Positions 45,582 through 53,857 of a DNA stretch of 64,000 nt are shown here, piece after piece. The notes beneath the pieces were generated by a model. It was not told where the DNA came from and did not search any database. It worked only from the letters and a program-made list of their open reading frames with translations. This DNA comes from Streptomyces sp. WM6386. GTDB taxonomy: Bacteria; Actinomycetota; Actinomycetes; Streptomycetales; Streptomycetaceae. The translations under genes were made by a program, and so were the position numbers. How positions within the stretch are numbered: position 1 is the stretch's first letter; each line of letters starts with the position of its first letter. Location: positions 62,001 through 126,000 of the forward strand of contig NZ_JXTE01000010.1 of NCBI RefSeq assembly GCF_000972385.1, written 5' to 3'.

Positions 45582-45648
45582 CCCCTCGTTCCCGAGTAGC
45601 CCCCCTCGTTCCATGAGGAGGTGCCTCTTCTTCCGAGGAGGAGGTGCT

Positions 45649-46377
45649 TCAGCCGCGCGAGGGCCAGGCCGTGGCGACGTGGTCCCGGTCCTCGCCGGCC
45701 CAGCGGGCGCCGGCGTCGGTGAGGATCTCCAGCAGGCTCAGCGGGTCGGGCAGGGGGTGCTCCGGGCCGCGTACCCAGTGCACGGACTGTCCGTCACCGG
45801 GCAGCCGGGCGGGCGGTACGAGGACATAGGAGCCGCGGCAGTGCCAGCGAAGCCCCGGATGCTCGTCCATCGTCTCGGGGTGGCAGTCCAGCTCGCACGG
45901 CCACCACTCGTCCTCGTCCTCGGGGGTGCCGCGGGTGAGGGTGAAGAACATCAGCCGGCCGTCGGTCTCGGCGACCGGGCCGACCTCGATACCGGAGGCG
46001 AGCAGCCGCTCCAGGGCCTCGCGGCCGGCGTCGAGGGGCATGTCCAGGACGTCGTGCACCATGCCGGTCGCGGTGATGAAGTTGGCCTGCGGCTGGTGCC
46101 GGGCCCAGCGCTCGATCTGGGTGCGGTCGGTGGTGGACTGCGTCTGCCAGGCGAAGGAGACGGGGTGCCGGGCGGGCGTGGGACAGCCGATGCGGTCGCA
46201 GGAGCAGCGGTAGCCGGCCGGGTGCGCGGCGGGCGCGAGGGGCAGTCCCGCCCCGGCGGCGGCCAGCAGCAGGGCCTCACGGCCGCCGTCGTCGACGGCG
46301 TCCTTCGGGCGGCGTCCACGCAGCCACTGGGTGAGTTTGCCCTGCAGGCCGGTCCGGCCGCCGAACTCCTGGCTCAT
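45649..46377 (-). CDS. PrimPol-domain protein (bifunctional DNA primase/polymerase N-terminal type)
   Basis: 242 aa from ATG 46377, preceded by GAGGCGAGG; an upstream start adds 27 residues of non-fold sequence. CxCDRxGCPTPARHP (about 56-70) and WQTQSTTDRTQIERWARHQP resemble the primase-polymerase N-terminal domain found in actinobacterial replication proteins, with the probable catalytic acidic region at GRLMFFTLTRG. No helicase domain follows, so this is the domain alone. It may be a repair or plasmid-derived protein; no DNA-replication gene is nearby. Confidence 0.72.
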   Translation of the reverse strand: MSQEFGGRTGLQGKLTQWLRGRRPKDAVDDGGREALLLAAAGAGLPLAPAAHPAGYRCSCDRIGCPTPARHPVSFAWQTQSTTDRTQIERWARHQPQANFITATGMVHDVLDMPLDAGREALERLLASGIEVGPVAETDGRLMFFTLTRGTPEDEDEWWPCELDCHPETMDEHPGLRWHCRGSYVLVPPARLPGDGQSVHWVRGPEHPLPDPLSLLEILTDAGARWAGEDRDHVATAWPSRG

Positions 46378-46555
46378 GTATCGCCTCGCCTCGCTGTGGT
46401 GCGGACAGCATGCCCTATGGTCCCACCATCCTGCGCTCCCGGTGGCCGGAGCCCACAACCGGGGTAGGCGGGACAGGGCGTACCGGGGAGGAGGATCGGG
46501 TGAAATCCTCCGCTTTGACAGGATTTAGACCCCTGGCGCCTCTACCGTGGTCGTC

Positions 46556-47407
46556 ATGGTCACGAGGATCGCGCTGACGGGCCTGGCTTCGGCGGCTTCC
46601 CTGGTCTCGCTGTTGGGACCGACGAGCCCGCTGGAGTGGGGGCCCGGACCGCTCACAGCCGACTCCCTGCCGCGTGTGACATACGTCGCCCATCGCGGCG
46701 GCGCCCGTGAAGTGCCCGAGAACAGCCTGTCGGGGCTCATGGCCGCCTATGGGCGCGGTACGGCCCACGTACTGGACTTCGACACCCGCATGCTGAGCGA
46801 CGGCACGCTCGTCGTGATGCACGATCCGCTGCTGAACCGCACGACGTATCTGGGCGGCGAGGTGCACAGGCTGAACGTGCGGGAGTGGCAGGGCGTACGG
46901 GTGCGCCCCAAGGCCTCCCTCCCCGGCAGCTGGCGGTCGGAGCGGCCGCCCACCGTGGCTCAGGTGCTGGATCTGCTGGGCGGGCGGGTCGTGCTGATGC
47001 TGGAGGCGAAGGATCCCCGGAGCGTGGCCCCGCTGGCGGCACTGCTCCGTTCCCGGGGTCTGACCCGCTCGGTCTTCGTGCACTCCAACGACCCGGCACT
47101 GGCCCGCCGGGCCCATGGCATGGGTCTGCTGACCGGCCTGTGGCGCTCGGCTCAGCAGCTGCGCACCGACCGTCCCGAGCGGTGGCGGTCCTTCGTGGAC
47201 GTCCTGGACGTCGACTACAAGGCGCGTGACGCGGACCTGGTCCGGGCGGCGAACTCCGGTGTCCGGCGGGTGTGGGCGCACACCGTGGTGACGTCGGCGC
47301 AGCGGGACCGGGTGCTGGGGCTGGGCTGCGACGGGGTGATCACGGATACGCCGGGGCGGCTGGCGCGGGGGCCTCAGCGGGGGCCTCAGCGCGGGGCGAG
47401 ACCGTAG
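46556..47407 (+). CDS. Glycerophosphodiester phosphodiesterase, secreted or membrane-bound
   Basis: 283 aa from ATG 46556; GTG 46547 is an alternative. The short N-terminal hydrophobic stretch (IALTGLASAASLVSLLG) looks like a signal anchor. GDPD motifs: VAHRGGAREVPENSLSG (His-Arg-Gly, about 44), LDFDTRMLSDGTLVVMHDPLLNRTT with the catalytic His (about 87), and LEAKDPRS. The usual metal pair Glu-x-Asp is Asp-x-Asp here. It should cleave glycerophosphodiesters to sn-glycerol-3-phosphate. Its 3' end overlaps the convergent TetR gene by 22 bp. Confidence 0.86.
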   Translation: MVTRIALTGLASAASLVSLLGPTSPLEWGPGPLTADSLPRVTYVAHRGGAREVPENSLSGLMAAYGRGTAHVLDFDTRMLSDGTLVVMHDPLLNRTTYLGGEVHRLNVREWQGVRVRPKASLPGSWRSERPPTVAQVLDLLGGRVVLMLEAKDPRSVAPLAALLRSRGLTRSVFVHSNDPALARRAHGMGLLTGLWRSAQQLRTDRPERWRSFVDVLDVDYKARDADLVRAANSGVRRVWAHTVVTSAQRDRVLGLGCDGVITDTPGRLARGPQRGPQRGARP

Positions 47408-48000
47408 AGGGCGTAGTCGACGAGGGTGTCGGTGTACGTGTGGTCGATGGGGCCGGTGTGCTGGAGCCAGCGCTGGGCGAGGGGCGAGACGACGAGCTCC
47501 AGGGCGATGCGCGGGTCGATGTCCTGGCGTACGTCACCGGTGTCCTGTGCGGAGCGCAGACGGTCGACGTAGAGCTGGAGCGAGGGTTCGAGCAGCTTGG
47601 CCACGAGTTCCCGGCCGAGCTGCTCGTTGACGACGCCTTCCGCGGCCAGGGCGCGGGACGGTACCTCGAAACGGGGGTCCCTCAGCTCGTCGACTGTGGC
47701 GCGCAGTACGGCCTTGAGGTCGGCGGCGAGGTCGCCGGTGTCCGGGAAGGCGTAGGACTCCTGGCCGGCCTCGCGTGCGGACTGTTCGCCGAGGTCGAGG
47801 AAGGCCTCCATCAGCACCTCCGCCTTCGACGACCACCACCGGTAGATCGTCTGCTTGCCGACGCCCGCGCGGGCCGCGATGCCCTCGATGGTGGTCTTGG
47901 GGTAACCGACCTCGCCGACGAGCGCGAGGGCGGCGTCATAGATGGCGCGACGGGACTTCTCGCTGCGGCGAGTGGTGTCGGGGACGGACTGCTTGACCAT
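47386..48000 (-). CDS. TetR-family transcriptional regulator
   Basis: 204 aa. Helix-turn-helix IEGIAARAGVGKQTIYRWWS (about 38-57) nearly matches the recognition helix of the other TetR protein in this window (RIARTAGVGKATIYRRWS). A ligand-binding helical domain follows. Its own palindrome lies 23-37 bp upstream of the start. The regulated neighbour is not obvious; GDPD is convergent. Confidence 0.9.
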   Translation of the reverse strand: MVKQSVPDTTRRSEKSRRAIYDAALALVGEVGYPKTTIEGIAARAGVGKQTIYRWWSSKAEVLMEAFLDLGEQSAREAGQESYAFPDTGDLAADLKAVLRATVDELRDPRFEVPSRALAAEGVVNEQLGRELVAKLLEPSLQLYVDRLRSAQDTGDVRQDIDPRIALELVVSPLAQRWLQHTGPIDHTYTDTLVDYALYGLAPR

Positions 48001-48022
48001 GGGCCGACGGTAGCAGGCGAGT

Positions 48023-48037
48023 GAGACGCCCCGTCTC
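48023..48037. promoter_or_regulatory. Palindrome upstream of the second TetR gene
   Basis: GAGACG-CCC-CGTCTC, perfect 6-bp arms, 22 bp before the TetR start at 48000 and therefore in an autoregulation position. It shares CCGTCTC with the operator proposed for the DHA2 exporter at 26707-26722. Confidence 0.55.
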
Positions 48038-48060
48038 GTCGAACCCGAGCGTTCCCGTCC

Positions 48061-48260
48061 CTGGGGGCTGCGCCCCCAGCCCCCCGCTGTCGGCCCTGAA
48101 CGGGCCTCGTCCTCAAACGCCGGACGGGCTGGAATGCAGTGACCGGCGCTCGGAAAGCGGGCGGTCCGTGAATTTCAGCCCCTCCGGCGTTTGAGGAGCG
48201 GGGGTCCAGGGGGCGGAGCCCCCTGGGAACGGGGTCGAAGGGGCAGCGCCCCTGGAGGAT
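48061..48260. repeat. Cluster of palindromic Streptomyces intergenic repeats
   Basis: Non-coding region made of nested inverted repeats: CTGGGGGCTGCGCCCCCAG (48061-48079), CCTCAAACGCCGGACGGGCT (48111-48130) matched almost perfectly by the inverse at 48176-48196 (20 of 21 bases), and CAGGGGGCGGAGCCCCCTG (48207-48225). This pattern is common between Streptomyces genes. It can form large hairpins and may terminate or protect the transcripts; it may also be a non-autonomous mobile repeat. Confidence 0.78.
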
Positions 48261-48300
48261 GGGGCGGGTAGGGGCGGCGGGGGCGAAGAAAAGTCCGCAG

Positions 48301-49287
48301 CTACGGCAGTGGGGGCCAGGGGTCGCCCCAAGCCGCGTTCCGCGCCGCCTTGTACAGGTCACCGTGGCGCTTCGTCACCGTCGTGCGGGACAGTTGCTCG
48401 TCCGTCTCGCAGAGGTCCAGCAGGACCTGGCCCTTGCGGATCTGGGGGCGGCGGATGACACGGGACGCAGCCGGGGTGACCGGGAAGCGGGCAGCGGCGA
48501 CGTAGCTGAACTTCTCGTCCTCGTAGGGCAGGGAGCCACCCTTGACCTGCCGGTGCAGGGACGAGCGGCTGACCCGTGTCGAGAAGTGGCACCAGTCCTC
48601 GCCGGGGACGATGGGACAGGCGGCACTGTGGGGGCAGGGGGCAGCCACCTGGAAACCGGCCGCGATCAGACGGTCCCGGGCCTCGATCACCCGTGCGTAT
48701 CCGTCCGGCGTACCGGCCTCGACGATCACCACCGCCTGCGCGGCGCCCGCGGCGGCGTCGACGAGGGCGGTGCGGTCGGCGGGAGCGAGTTCGTTCAGGA
48801 CGTAGGAGACCGTGACGAGATCCGTGCTCTCGAGCGCGGATGAGGATCCGATCCGCGAGCGTCGCCAACTCGCACCCGCCAGCGCCGGGTTCGCCACGGC
48901 GATCTCCCGGCCGAGGGCCAGCGCGGGCTCCGCCCAGTCGAGGACCGTCACCGGCCGCGTACCGGACCAGGTGGCACTGACCGCCCAGGTCGCCGCCCCG
49001 GTGCCGCCGCCGACGTCCACATGACTCCCCGGCACCCACTGCGGCACCGCGTCCGCGAACGCGTCCAGCGCCGAGCGCACCGCCTCGAAGGTGGCCGGCA
49101 TCCGGTACGCGGCGTACGCGGCGACGTCCGCCCGGTCCCGGAGGATGGGCGCGTCGGTCGGGGTGGCCCCGCGGTAGGTGGCGATCAGCCGGTCGACGGC
49201 CTGCGCGGCCTGCTTCGGGGGCAGTCCGTCGAGGACGGTGGCAAGGGTGGCGCGAAGGGTCTCGGCCGGGGATACGGGGGCGTTCAC
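48301..49287 (-). CDS. Rsm22-like small-subunit ribosomal methyltransferase-family protein
   Basis: 328 aa. SAM-binding HVDVGGGTGAATWAVSATW (about 89-107), SYVLNELAPADRTALV (about 160-175), and the C-terminal C-x5-C block with CPHSAACPIVPGEDWCHF (about 215-232), the metal-binding feature of mitochondrial Rsm22/mtRSM22 and its bacterial relatives. The C-terminus has RVIRRPQIRKGQVLLDLCET. It is thought to support small ribosomal subunit assembly; its exact reaction is uncertain. Confidence 0.87.
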   Translation of the reverse strand: MNAPVSPAETLRATLATVLDGLPPKQAAQAVDRLIATYRGATPTDAPILRDRADVAAYAAYRMPATFEAVRSALDAFADAVPQWVPGSHVDVGGGTGAATWAVSATWSGTRPVTVLDWAEPALALGREIAVANPALAGASWRRSRIGSSSALESTDLVTVSYVLNELAPADRTALVDAAAGAAQAVVIVEAGTPDGYARVIEARDRLIAAGFQVAAPCPHSAACPIVPGEDWCHFSTRVSRSSLHRQVKGGSLPYEDEKFSYVAAARFPVTPAASRVIRRPQIRKGQVLLDLCETDEQLSRTTVTKRHGDLYKAARNAAWGDPWPPLP

Positions 49288-49312
49288 CCGGCGATTCTAG
49301 GTCGCCCGGAAC

Positions 49313-49354
49313 CGGCCCTGAACAGCCCTCGTCCTCACACGCCGGACAGGCTGG
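49313..49354. repeat. Copy of the intergenic repeat at a gene end
   Basis: GGCCCTGAACAGCCCTCGTC then CTCACACGCCGGACAGGCTG is a variant of 48093-48131 in the repeat cluster above. It lies between Rsm22 and the serine hydrolase gene and supplies the last codons of the hydrolase. Confidence 0.62.
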
Positions 49355-50480
49355 TGGGGCGGACCGCGCGCGCCAGACGGGTGGCCACCGCCGCTCTCGG
49401 TCTGCTGTCCGGTGGCCGTCTTCGGGGGTGGACGGCGTTCGAGAGCAGCACCAGGAACGTGTCCGTCGCCCGGTCGAGGACCAGCGAGGTCCCCGTGAAC
49501 CCGGTGTGCCCCGCGGCCCCCCGCCCCGCCAGCTCGCCCATGAACCACGGCTGGTCGATGGCGAAGCCCAGGCCCGGTGGGGTCAGCATGAGTTCGACGA
49601 AGTCGGGGCCGAGGATGCGGGCGGGGCCGTAGGAGCCGCCCGCCAGCAGGGCGCGGCAGAAGACGGCCAGGTCACGGCCGGTGGAGAAGAGACCGGCGTG
49701 ACCCGCCACGCCGCCCAGCGCCCACGCGTTCTCGTCGTGGACGACACCTCGCAGCATCCCCCGGTCCGCCTTGGCCCAGGGCCGCCGCTGGTACTCCGTC
49801 GCCGCCGCCCCGGGGCACGGCCCGAACCCGGTCGCCGTCATCCCCAGCGGCCGTGTGATGCCGTCGTGGACGAGGGTGTCGAGGCCCCGGCCGGTGATGC
49901 GTTCCAGGACGTGCTGGAGGAGGAGCAGGTTCACATCCGAGTACGTGTAGGTGCCGGGTACGCCGATCGGGGGCTCGGACCGCAGCAGCTCCAGCCGTTC
50001 CGTGTCGTCCGCGCAGTCGTACAGCGGGAGTTCGGGGCGGAGTCCGGAGGTGTGCGTGAGCAGCTCCCGTACCGTCACCCCGTGCTCGGCCGCCCCCCGG
50101 AAGTCCGGCAGATACGCGCCCACCCGGGCGTCGATGCCGAGGGTGCCGCGTTCGATCTGCTGCATCGTGGCGACCGCGGTGAACAGCTTGGTGAGGGAGG
50201 CGAGGTCGAAGGGGGTCGCGACCGTCGTGGGGACGCGTGCCTTGCGCGGCAGCTCCACGCCCGCGTCGGCCTCGGGGTCGTAGGAGGCGTACCGGACCGC
50301 CCAGCCCGCCGCCTCCTCGACGGCGATCACCGGGCCGCGTCCGGCGACCACGACGGTGCCGGCCGCCCAGGGGCGCTCGCCGGTGGTGAGGTCGTGGACC
50401 TCCTGGGCGAGGTGTTCGAGTTCCCCGGGGTCGAGTCCGGCCCGTTCCGGTGTGTCGCTGCGCAGTCTCGGCGCGCTCAG
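49335..50480 (-). CDS. Serine hydrolase (beta-lactamase/class-C PBP-like), probable CTG start
   Basis: 381 aa if it starts at CTG 50480. Motifs: Ser-x-x-Lys in DLASLTKLFTAVA (about 132-144), Tyr-x-Asn-like in TYTYSDVNLLL (about 218) and HTGFTG (about 344, the KTG equivalent). The in-frame GTG 50525 and TTG 50516 lack good ribosome sites, but GGAGGGA lies about 10 nt before CTG 50480, whose TG overlaps the MFS stop (CTGA). Such rare starts are seen in coupled Streptomyces genes. It probably hydrolyses an ester or peptide linkage outside or inside the cell; substrate unknown. The last residues come from an intergenic repeat. Confidence 0.83.
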   Translation of the reverse strand: MSAPRLRSDTPERAGLDPGELEHLAQEVHDLTTGERPWAAGTVVVAGRGPVIAVEEAAGWAVRYASYDPEADAGVELPRKARVPTTVATPFDLASLTKLFTAVATMQQIERGTLGIDARVGAYLPDFRGAAEHGVTVRELLTHTSGLRPELPLYDCADDTERLELLRSEPPIGVPGTYTYSDVNLLLLQHVLERITGRGLDTLVHDGITRPLGMTATGFGPCPGAAATEYQRRPWAKADRGMLRGVVHDENAWALGGVAGHAGLFSTGRDLAVFCRALLAGGSYGPARILGPDFVELMLTPPGLGFAIDQPWFMGELAGRGAAGHTGFTGTSLVLDRATDTFLVLLSNAVHPRRRPPDSRPRAAVATRLARAVRPTSLSGV

Positions 50481-51772
50481 CTCTCTGCTCCCTCCGCGCT
50501 CGCACGTCTGTTCCAAGGACGGCACATTCCCATGAAACAGGCAAGCGCTACCAGTGCCGACACGACTTGGACCACGGCCATCGGTACGGCGGTGTCCTCC
50601 CCGGCGACCCCGACCAGCGGGGAGGCGATGGCCCCGATGAGGAAGGAGGAGGTGCCGAGCAGGGCGGAGGCGGAGCCCGCGGAGTGCTTGGTGCGCAGGA
50701 GGGCGAGGGACTGGGCGTTGGGGAGGGTGATGCCCATCGCCGACATCAGGACGAAGAGGGCGGCGGCCACGGCCACCAGGCCGGGCTCGCCGAACACGCC
50801 CAGGGACATCAGCAGCAGCGCGGTCGCGGCGGCGATGACGATCGTGAGCCCCACGCCCAGCACCTTCTCCAGGCTGACCCGGCCGACCAGCACCTTGCCG
50901 TTGATCTGGCCGACGACGACCAGGCCCACCGAGTTCAGTCCGAAGAGCAGGCTGAAGGTCTGCGGCGAGGCCCCGTAGATCTCCTGGATCACGAACGGCG
51001 AGGCCGAGATGTACGCGAACAGTGCGGCGAAGGCGAAGCCACCCGCGAGCATGAAGCCGGTGAAGGGGAGGTCGGCGAGCAGGGTGCCCATGGACCGCAG
51101 GGCCGCGCCGACCCCGCCGACATGGCGCCGCTCCACCGGAAGGGTCTCGGGCAGCCGGGCCCACACCAGCACGGCCAGCAGTGCGCCGACGACTGTCAGC
51201 ACCACGAACACGCCCCGCCAGTCCGTCACCCGCAGGATCTGGCCGCCGATCACGGGCGCGACGATCGGGGCGACCCCGCCGATCAGCATGAGGGTGGAGA
51301 AGAAGCGGGCCATGGCCACACCGTCGTAGAGATCGCGCACGACGGCCCGCGCGATCACTATCCCGGCCGCGCCCGCCAGCCCCTGCGTCAGCCGGAAGGC
51401 GACCAGGGTCTCGACGGTGGGCGCCAGGGCGCACAGGGCGGTGGCGAGGACGTAGACCACCAGACCGGCGAGCAGCGGACGCCGGCGGCCCCAGCGGTCG
51501 CTCATCGGGCCGACCACGAGCTGGCCGAGGGCCATGCCGAGCAGACAGGCGGTGAGCGTGAGCTGGACGGTCGCGGCGGGCGCGTGCAGGGAGTTCGTGA
51601 CCTCCGGGAGCGAGGGGAGGTACATGTCCATCGCCAGCGGGGGCGTGGCGGTCAGGCCGCCGAGGGTGAGGGTGACGACCCAGCCGGTGCGGCGCGCGGC
51701 ACGAGTGGGCGGCTGCGCCGGTGCCGCAGCCGCCTGTTCCAGGTCCGATGTCGATGCCCCGCTGTCGGGCAT
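50477..51772 (-). CDS. MFS exporter, Bcr/CflA (DHA1) family
   Basis: 431 aa from ATG 51772, preceded by GGGAGGGGCAC. Twelve membrane segments. Signatures: MDMYLPSLPEVTNSLHAPAA (about 47-66, segment 1), MSDRWGRRRPLLAGL (motif A, about 88-102) and LMLIGGVAPIVAPVIGGQI (motif C-like). Bcr/CflA proteins expel bicyclomycin, chloramphenicol or cysteine-related compounds. The following serine hydrolase gene starts at its stop, so the two are translated together. Confidence 0.9.
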   Translation of the reverse strand: MPDSGASTSDLEQAAAAPAQPPTRAARRTGWVVTLTLGGLTATPPLAMDMYLPSLPEVTNSLHAPAATVQLTLTACLLGMALGQLVVGPMSDRWGRRRPLLAGLVVYVLATALCALAPTVETLVAFRLTQGLAGAAGIVIARAVVRDLYDGVAMARFFSTLMLIGGVAPIVAPVIGGQILRVTDWRGVFVVLTVVGALLAVLVWARLPETLPVERRHVGGVGAALRSMGTLLADLPFTGFMLAGGFAFAALFAYISASPFVIQEIYGASPQTFSLLFGLNSVGLVVVGQINGKVLVGRVSLEKVLGVGLTIVIAAATALLLMSLGVFGEPGLVAVAAALFVLMSAMGITLPNAQSLALLRTKHSAGSASALLGTSSFLIGAIASPLVGVAGEDTAVPMAVVQVVSALVALACFMGMCRPWNRRASAEGAES

Positions 51773-51824
51773 GTGCCCCTCCCTCTGAATCCGATCCGCC
51801 ACCTATGCTCTCAGCTCGTACACA

Positions 51825-52019
51825 GTGGCGAGTGTCACGCGAGCGAGGATGGGCGCGGGGATGACGGAGCAGAGGGTGCGCTGGGGAATCCTGGCGACCG
51901 GTGGGATCGCGGCGGCGTTCACGGCGGATCTGGTGACCGCATCCGATGGCGGCTGCGCCGCGGGGCCGGACGCGGAGGCCGTGGCGGTGGCCTCGCGGAG
52001 CGGGAAGGCAGAGCGGTGA
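51825..52019 (+). pseudogene. Tandem partial copy of the Gfo/Idh gene's 5' end
   Basis: Frame from GTG 51825 codes for SVTRARMGAGMTEQRVRWGI followed by LATGGIAAAFTADLVTASDG and GCAAGPDAEAVAVASRSGKAER, then stops. It repeats the first roughly 47 codons of the next gene almost exactly, except for an extra segment (TASDGGCAAGP) and an end at 52019. The stop TGA overlaps the GTG of the downstream gene (GTGA at 52016-52019), and the GGGAAGG before that GTG is part of this copy. Confidence 0.85.
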
Positions 52020-53038
52020 GCGTCACGCGAGCGAGGATGGACACGGAGATGACGGAGCAGAAGGTGCGCTGGGGAATCCTGGCGACCGGTGGGATCGCGG
52101 CGGCGTTCACGGCGGATCTGGTGGATCTGCCGGATGCGGAGGTCGTGGCGGTGGCCTCGCGGAGCGAGGAGTCGGCGAAGGCGTTCGCGGAGCGGTTCGG
52201 GATCGAGCGGGCGTACGGCGAGTGGGGCGCGCTGGCCGAGGACGCGGACATCGATGTCGTCTATGTCGCCACCCCGCACTCGGCGCACCGGGCGGCCGCC
52301 GGTCTGTGTCTGGAGGCCGGGCGGAACGTGCTGTGCGAGAAGGCGTTCACGCTGAACGCGCGCGAGGCGCAGGAGCTGGTCGGGCTCGCGCGGGAGCGCG
52401 GGAGCTTCCTGATGGAAGCCATGTGGATGTACTGCAATCCCCTGATACGGCAGCTCAAGGCGCTGGTGGACGACGGCGCGATCGGCGAAGTGCGCAGCGT
52501 CCAGGCCGACTTCGGACTGGCGGGCCCCTTCCCGCCCAGCCACCGGCTGCGCGACCCGGCACAGGGCGGCGGCGCGCTCCTCGACCTCGGTGTGTACCCG
52601 GTGTCGTTCGCCCAGCTGCTGCTCGGGGAGCCGTCGGACATCGCGGCCCGCGCGACCCTCTCCGACGAGGGCGTCGACCTCCAGACGGGAGCCCTGTTCT
52701 CCTATGACAGCGGCGCGCTCGCCTCGGTGCACTGCTCGATCATCGGCGGTACGTCGACCTCGGCGTCGGTCACCGGTTCGCTGGGCCGTATCGACGTGCC
52801 GTACGGCTTCTTCTTCCCGGACCGGTTCGTGCTGCACCGGGACGGCCGTGACCCCGAGGAGTTCAAGGCCGAGGCCGGTCCCCGCAACAGCCTCAAGCAC
52901 GAGGCCGTCGAGGTGATGCGCGCGCTGCGGGCCGGCGAGACCGAGTCGCCGCTCGTCCCGCTGGAGGGCACGCTCGCGGTGATGCGGACGATGGACACGG
53001 TCCGGGAGCGCATCGGGGTCCGCTACCCGGGGGAGTAA
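52016..53038 (+). CDS. Gfo/Idh/MocA-family oxidoreductase
   Basis: 340 aa from GTG 52016; ATG 52037 and 52049 are other in-frame starts and 52049 (MTEQKVRWGI) may be the original. N-terminal Rossmann domain VRWGILATGGIAAAFTADLV, then catalytic-type motif CEKAFTLNAREA (EKx, about 110). C-terminal dimerisation/substrate domain shows GGGALLDLGVYPVSFAQLLL (about 182-201) with the D-x-G-x-Y signature. Members oxidise or reduce sugars and related alcohols with NAD(P). It is linked to the SDR gene 60 bp downstream. Confidence 0.9.
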   Translation: MSVTRARMDTEMTEQKVRWGILATGGIAAAFTADLVDLPDAEVVAVASRSEESAKAFAERFGIERAYGEWGALAEDADIDVVYVATPHSAHRAAAGLCLEAGRNVLCEKAFTLNAREAQELVGLARERGSFLMEAMWMYCNPLIRQLKALVDDGAIGEVRSVQADFGLAGPFPPSHRLRDPAQGGGALLDLGVYPVSFAQLLLGEPSDIAARATLSDEGVDLQTGALFSYDSGALASVHCSIIGGTSTSASVTGSLGRIDVPYGFFFPDRFVLHRDGRDPEEFKAEAGPRNSLKHEAVEVMRALRAGETESPLVPLEGTLAVMRTMDTVRERIGVRYPGE

Positions 53039-53098
53039 GACATCCGCATGACGGACTATTGATTCCACATTACGGATGCACCTCGTACGCTCCATGTC

Positions 53099-53857
53099 AT
53101 GACTGAACGTGGATCGAAGATCGCCGTCGTGACCGGCGCCGGCTCGGGCATCGGGCGGGCCGTCGCCGCGGAACTGCTGCGGGCCGGCTGGTCCGTGGCG
53201 CTGGCCGGGCGCCGCCCCGGGACGCTTCAGGAGACGGCCGCGCTCGTACCCGAGGGCGCCGCCCTCGCCGTACGCACGGATGTCGCGCGACCGGACGACG
53301 TGGCCGCACTGTTCGCCGCGACCGTCGAGCGGTTCGGGCGGGTGGACCTGCTGTTCAACAACGCGGGGACGTTCGGCCCCGGCGGAGTGCCCGTCGAGGA
53401 GCTGCCGTACGACGCGTGGCGGCACGTGGTGGACACCAACCTCAACGGGGCGTTCCTGTGCGCGCAGGCGGCGTACCGGCAGATGAAGGAGCAGGAACCG
53501 CAGGGCGGGCGGATCATCAACAACGGTTCCATCTCCGCCCATACGCCGCGTCCGCACTCCGTCGCCTACACCGCGACCAAGCACGCCCTGACCGGCCTCA
53601 CCAAGTCGCTGTCCCTGGACGGGCGGCCGTACGGCATCGCGGTCGGGCAGATCGACATCGGGAACGCGGCGACCGACATGACCGCACGGATGCAGACCGG
53701 GGCCTTGCAGGCCAGCGGCGAGGTCGCGCCGGAGCCCGTGATGGACGTCGCCGACGTCGCGCGCACGGTGCGGCACATGGCGGAGCTGCCACTGGAGGCG
53801 AACGTGCAGTTCGCGACGGTGCTGGCGACGGCGATGCCGTACGTGGGGCGCGGCTGA
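53099..53857 (+). CDS. Short-chain dehydrogenase/reductase
   Basis: 252 aa, classical size. [11 protein letters not shown](P)-binding motif (about 14-21), NNAG (about 90), Ser in NNGSISAH (about 143) and the YxxxK catalytic pair in [10 protein letters not shown] (about 157-166). NADP preference is suggested by the Arg residues after the second strand (LAGRRPGT). Substrate unknown. It follows the Gfo/Idh gene on the same strand and may share a redox pathway with it. Confidence 0.92.
   Translation: MTERGSKIAVVTGAGSGIGRAVAAELLRAGWSVALAGRRPGTLQETAALVPEGAALAVRTDVARPDDVAALFAATVERFGRVDLLFNNAGTFGPGGVPVEELPYDAWRHVVDTNLNGAFLCAQAAYRQMKEQEPQGGRIINNGSISAHTPRPHSVAYTATKHALTGLTKSLSLDGRPYGIAVGQIDIGNAATDMTARMQTGALQASGEVAPEPVMDVADVARTVRHMAELPLEANVQFATVLATAMPYVGRG

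Noticed and set aside
45582..45648. Direct repeats (CCCTCGTTCC and GAGGAGGTGC) after the lipoprotein gene
   Set aside because: Short, imperfect and in a 67-bp gap; no stable hairpin or known motif, probably slippage.
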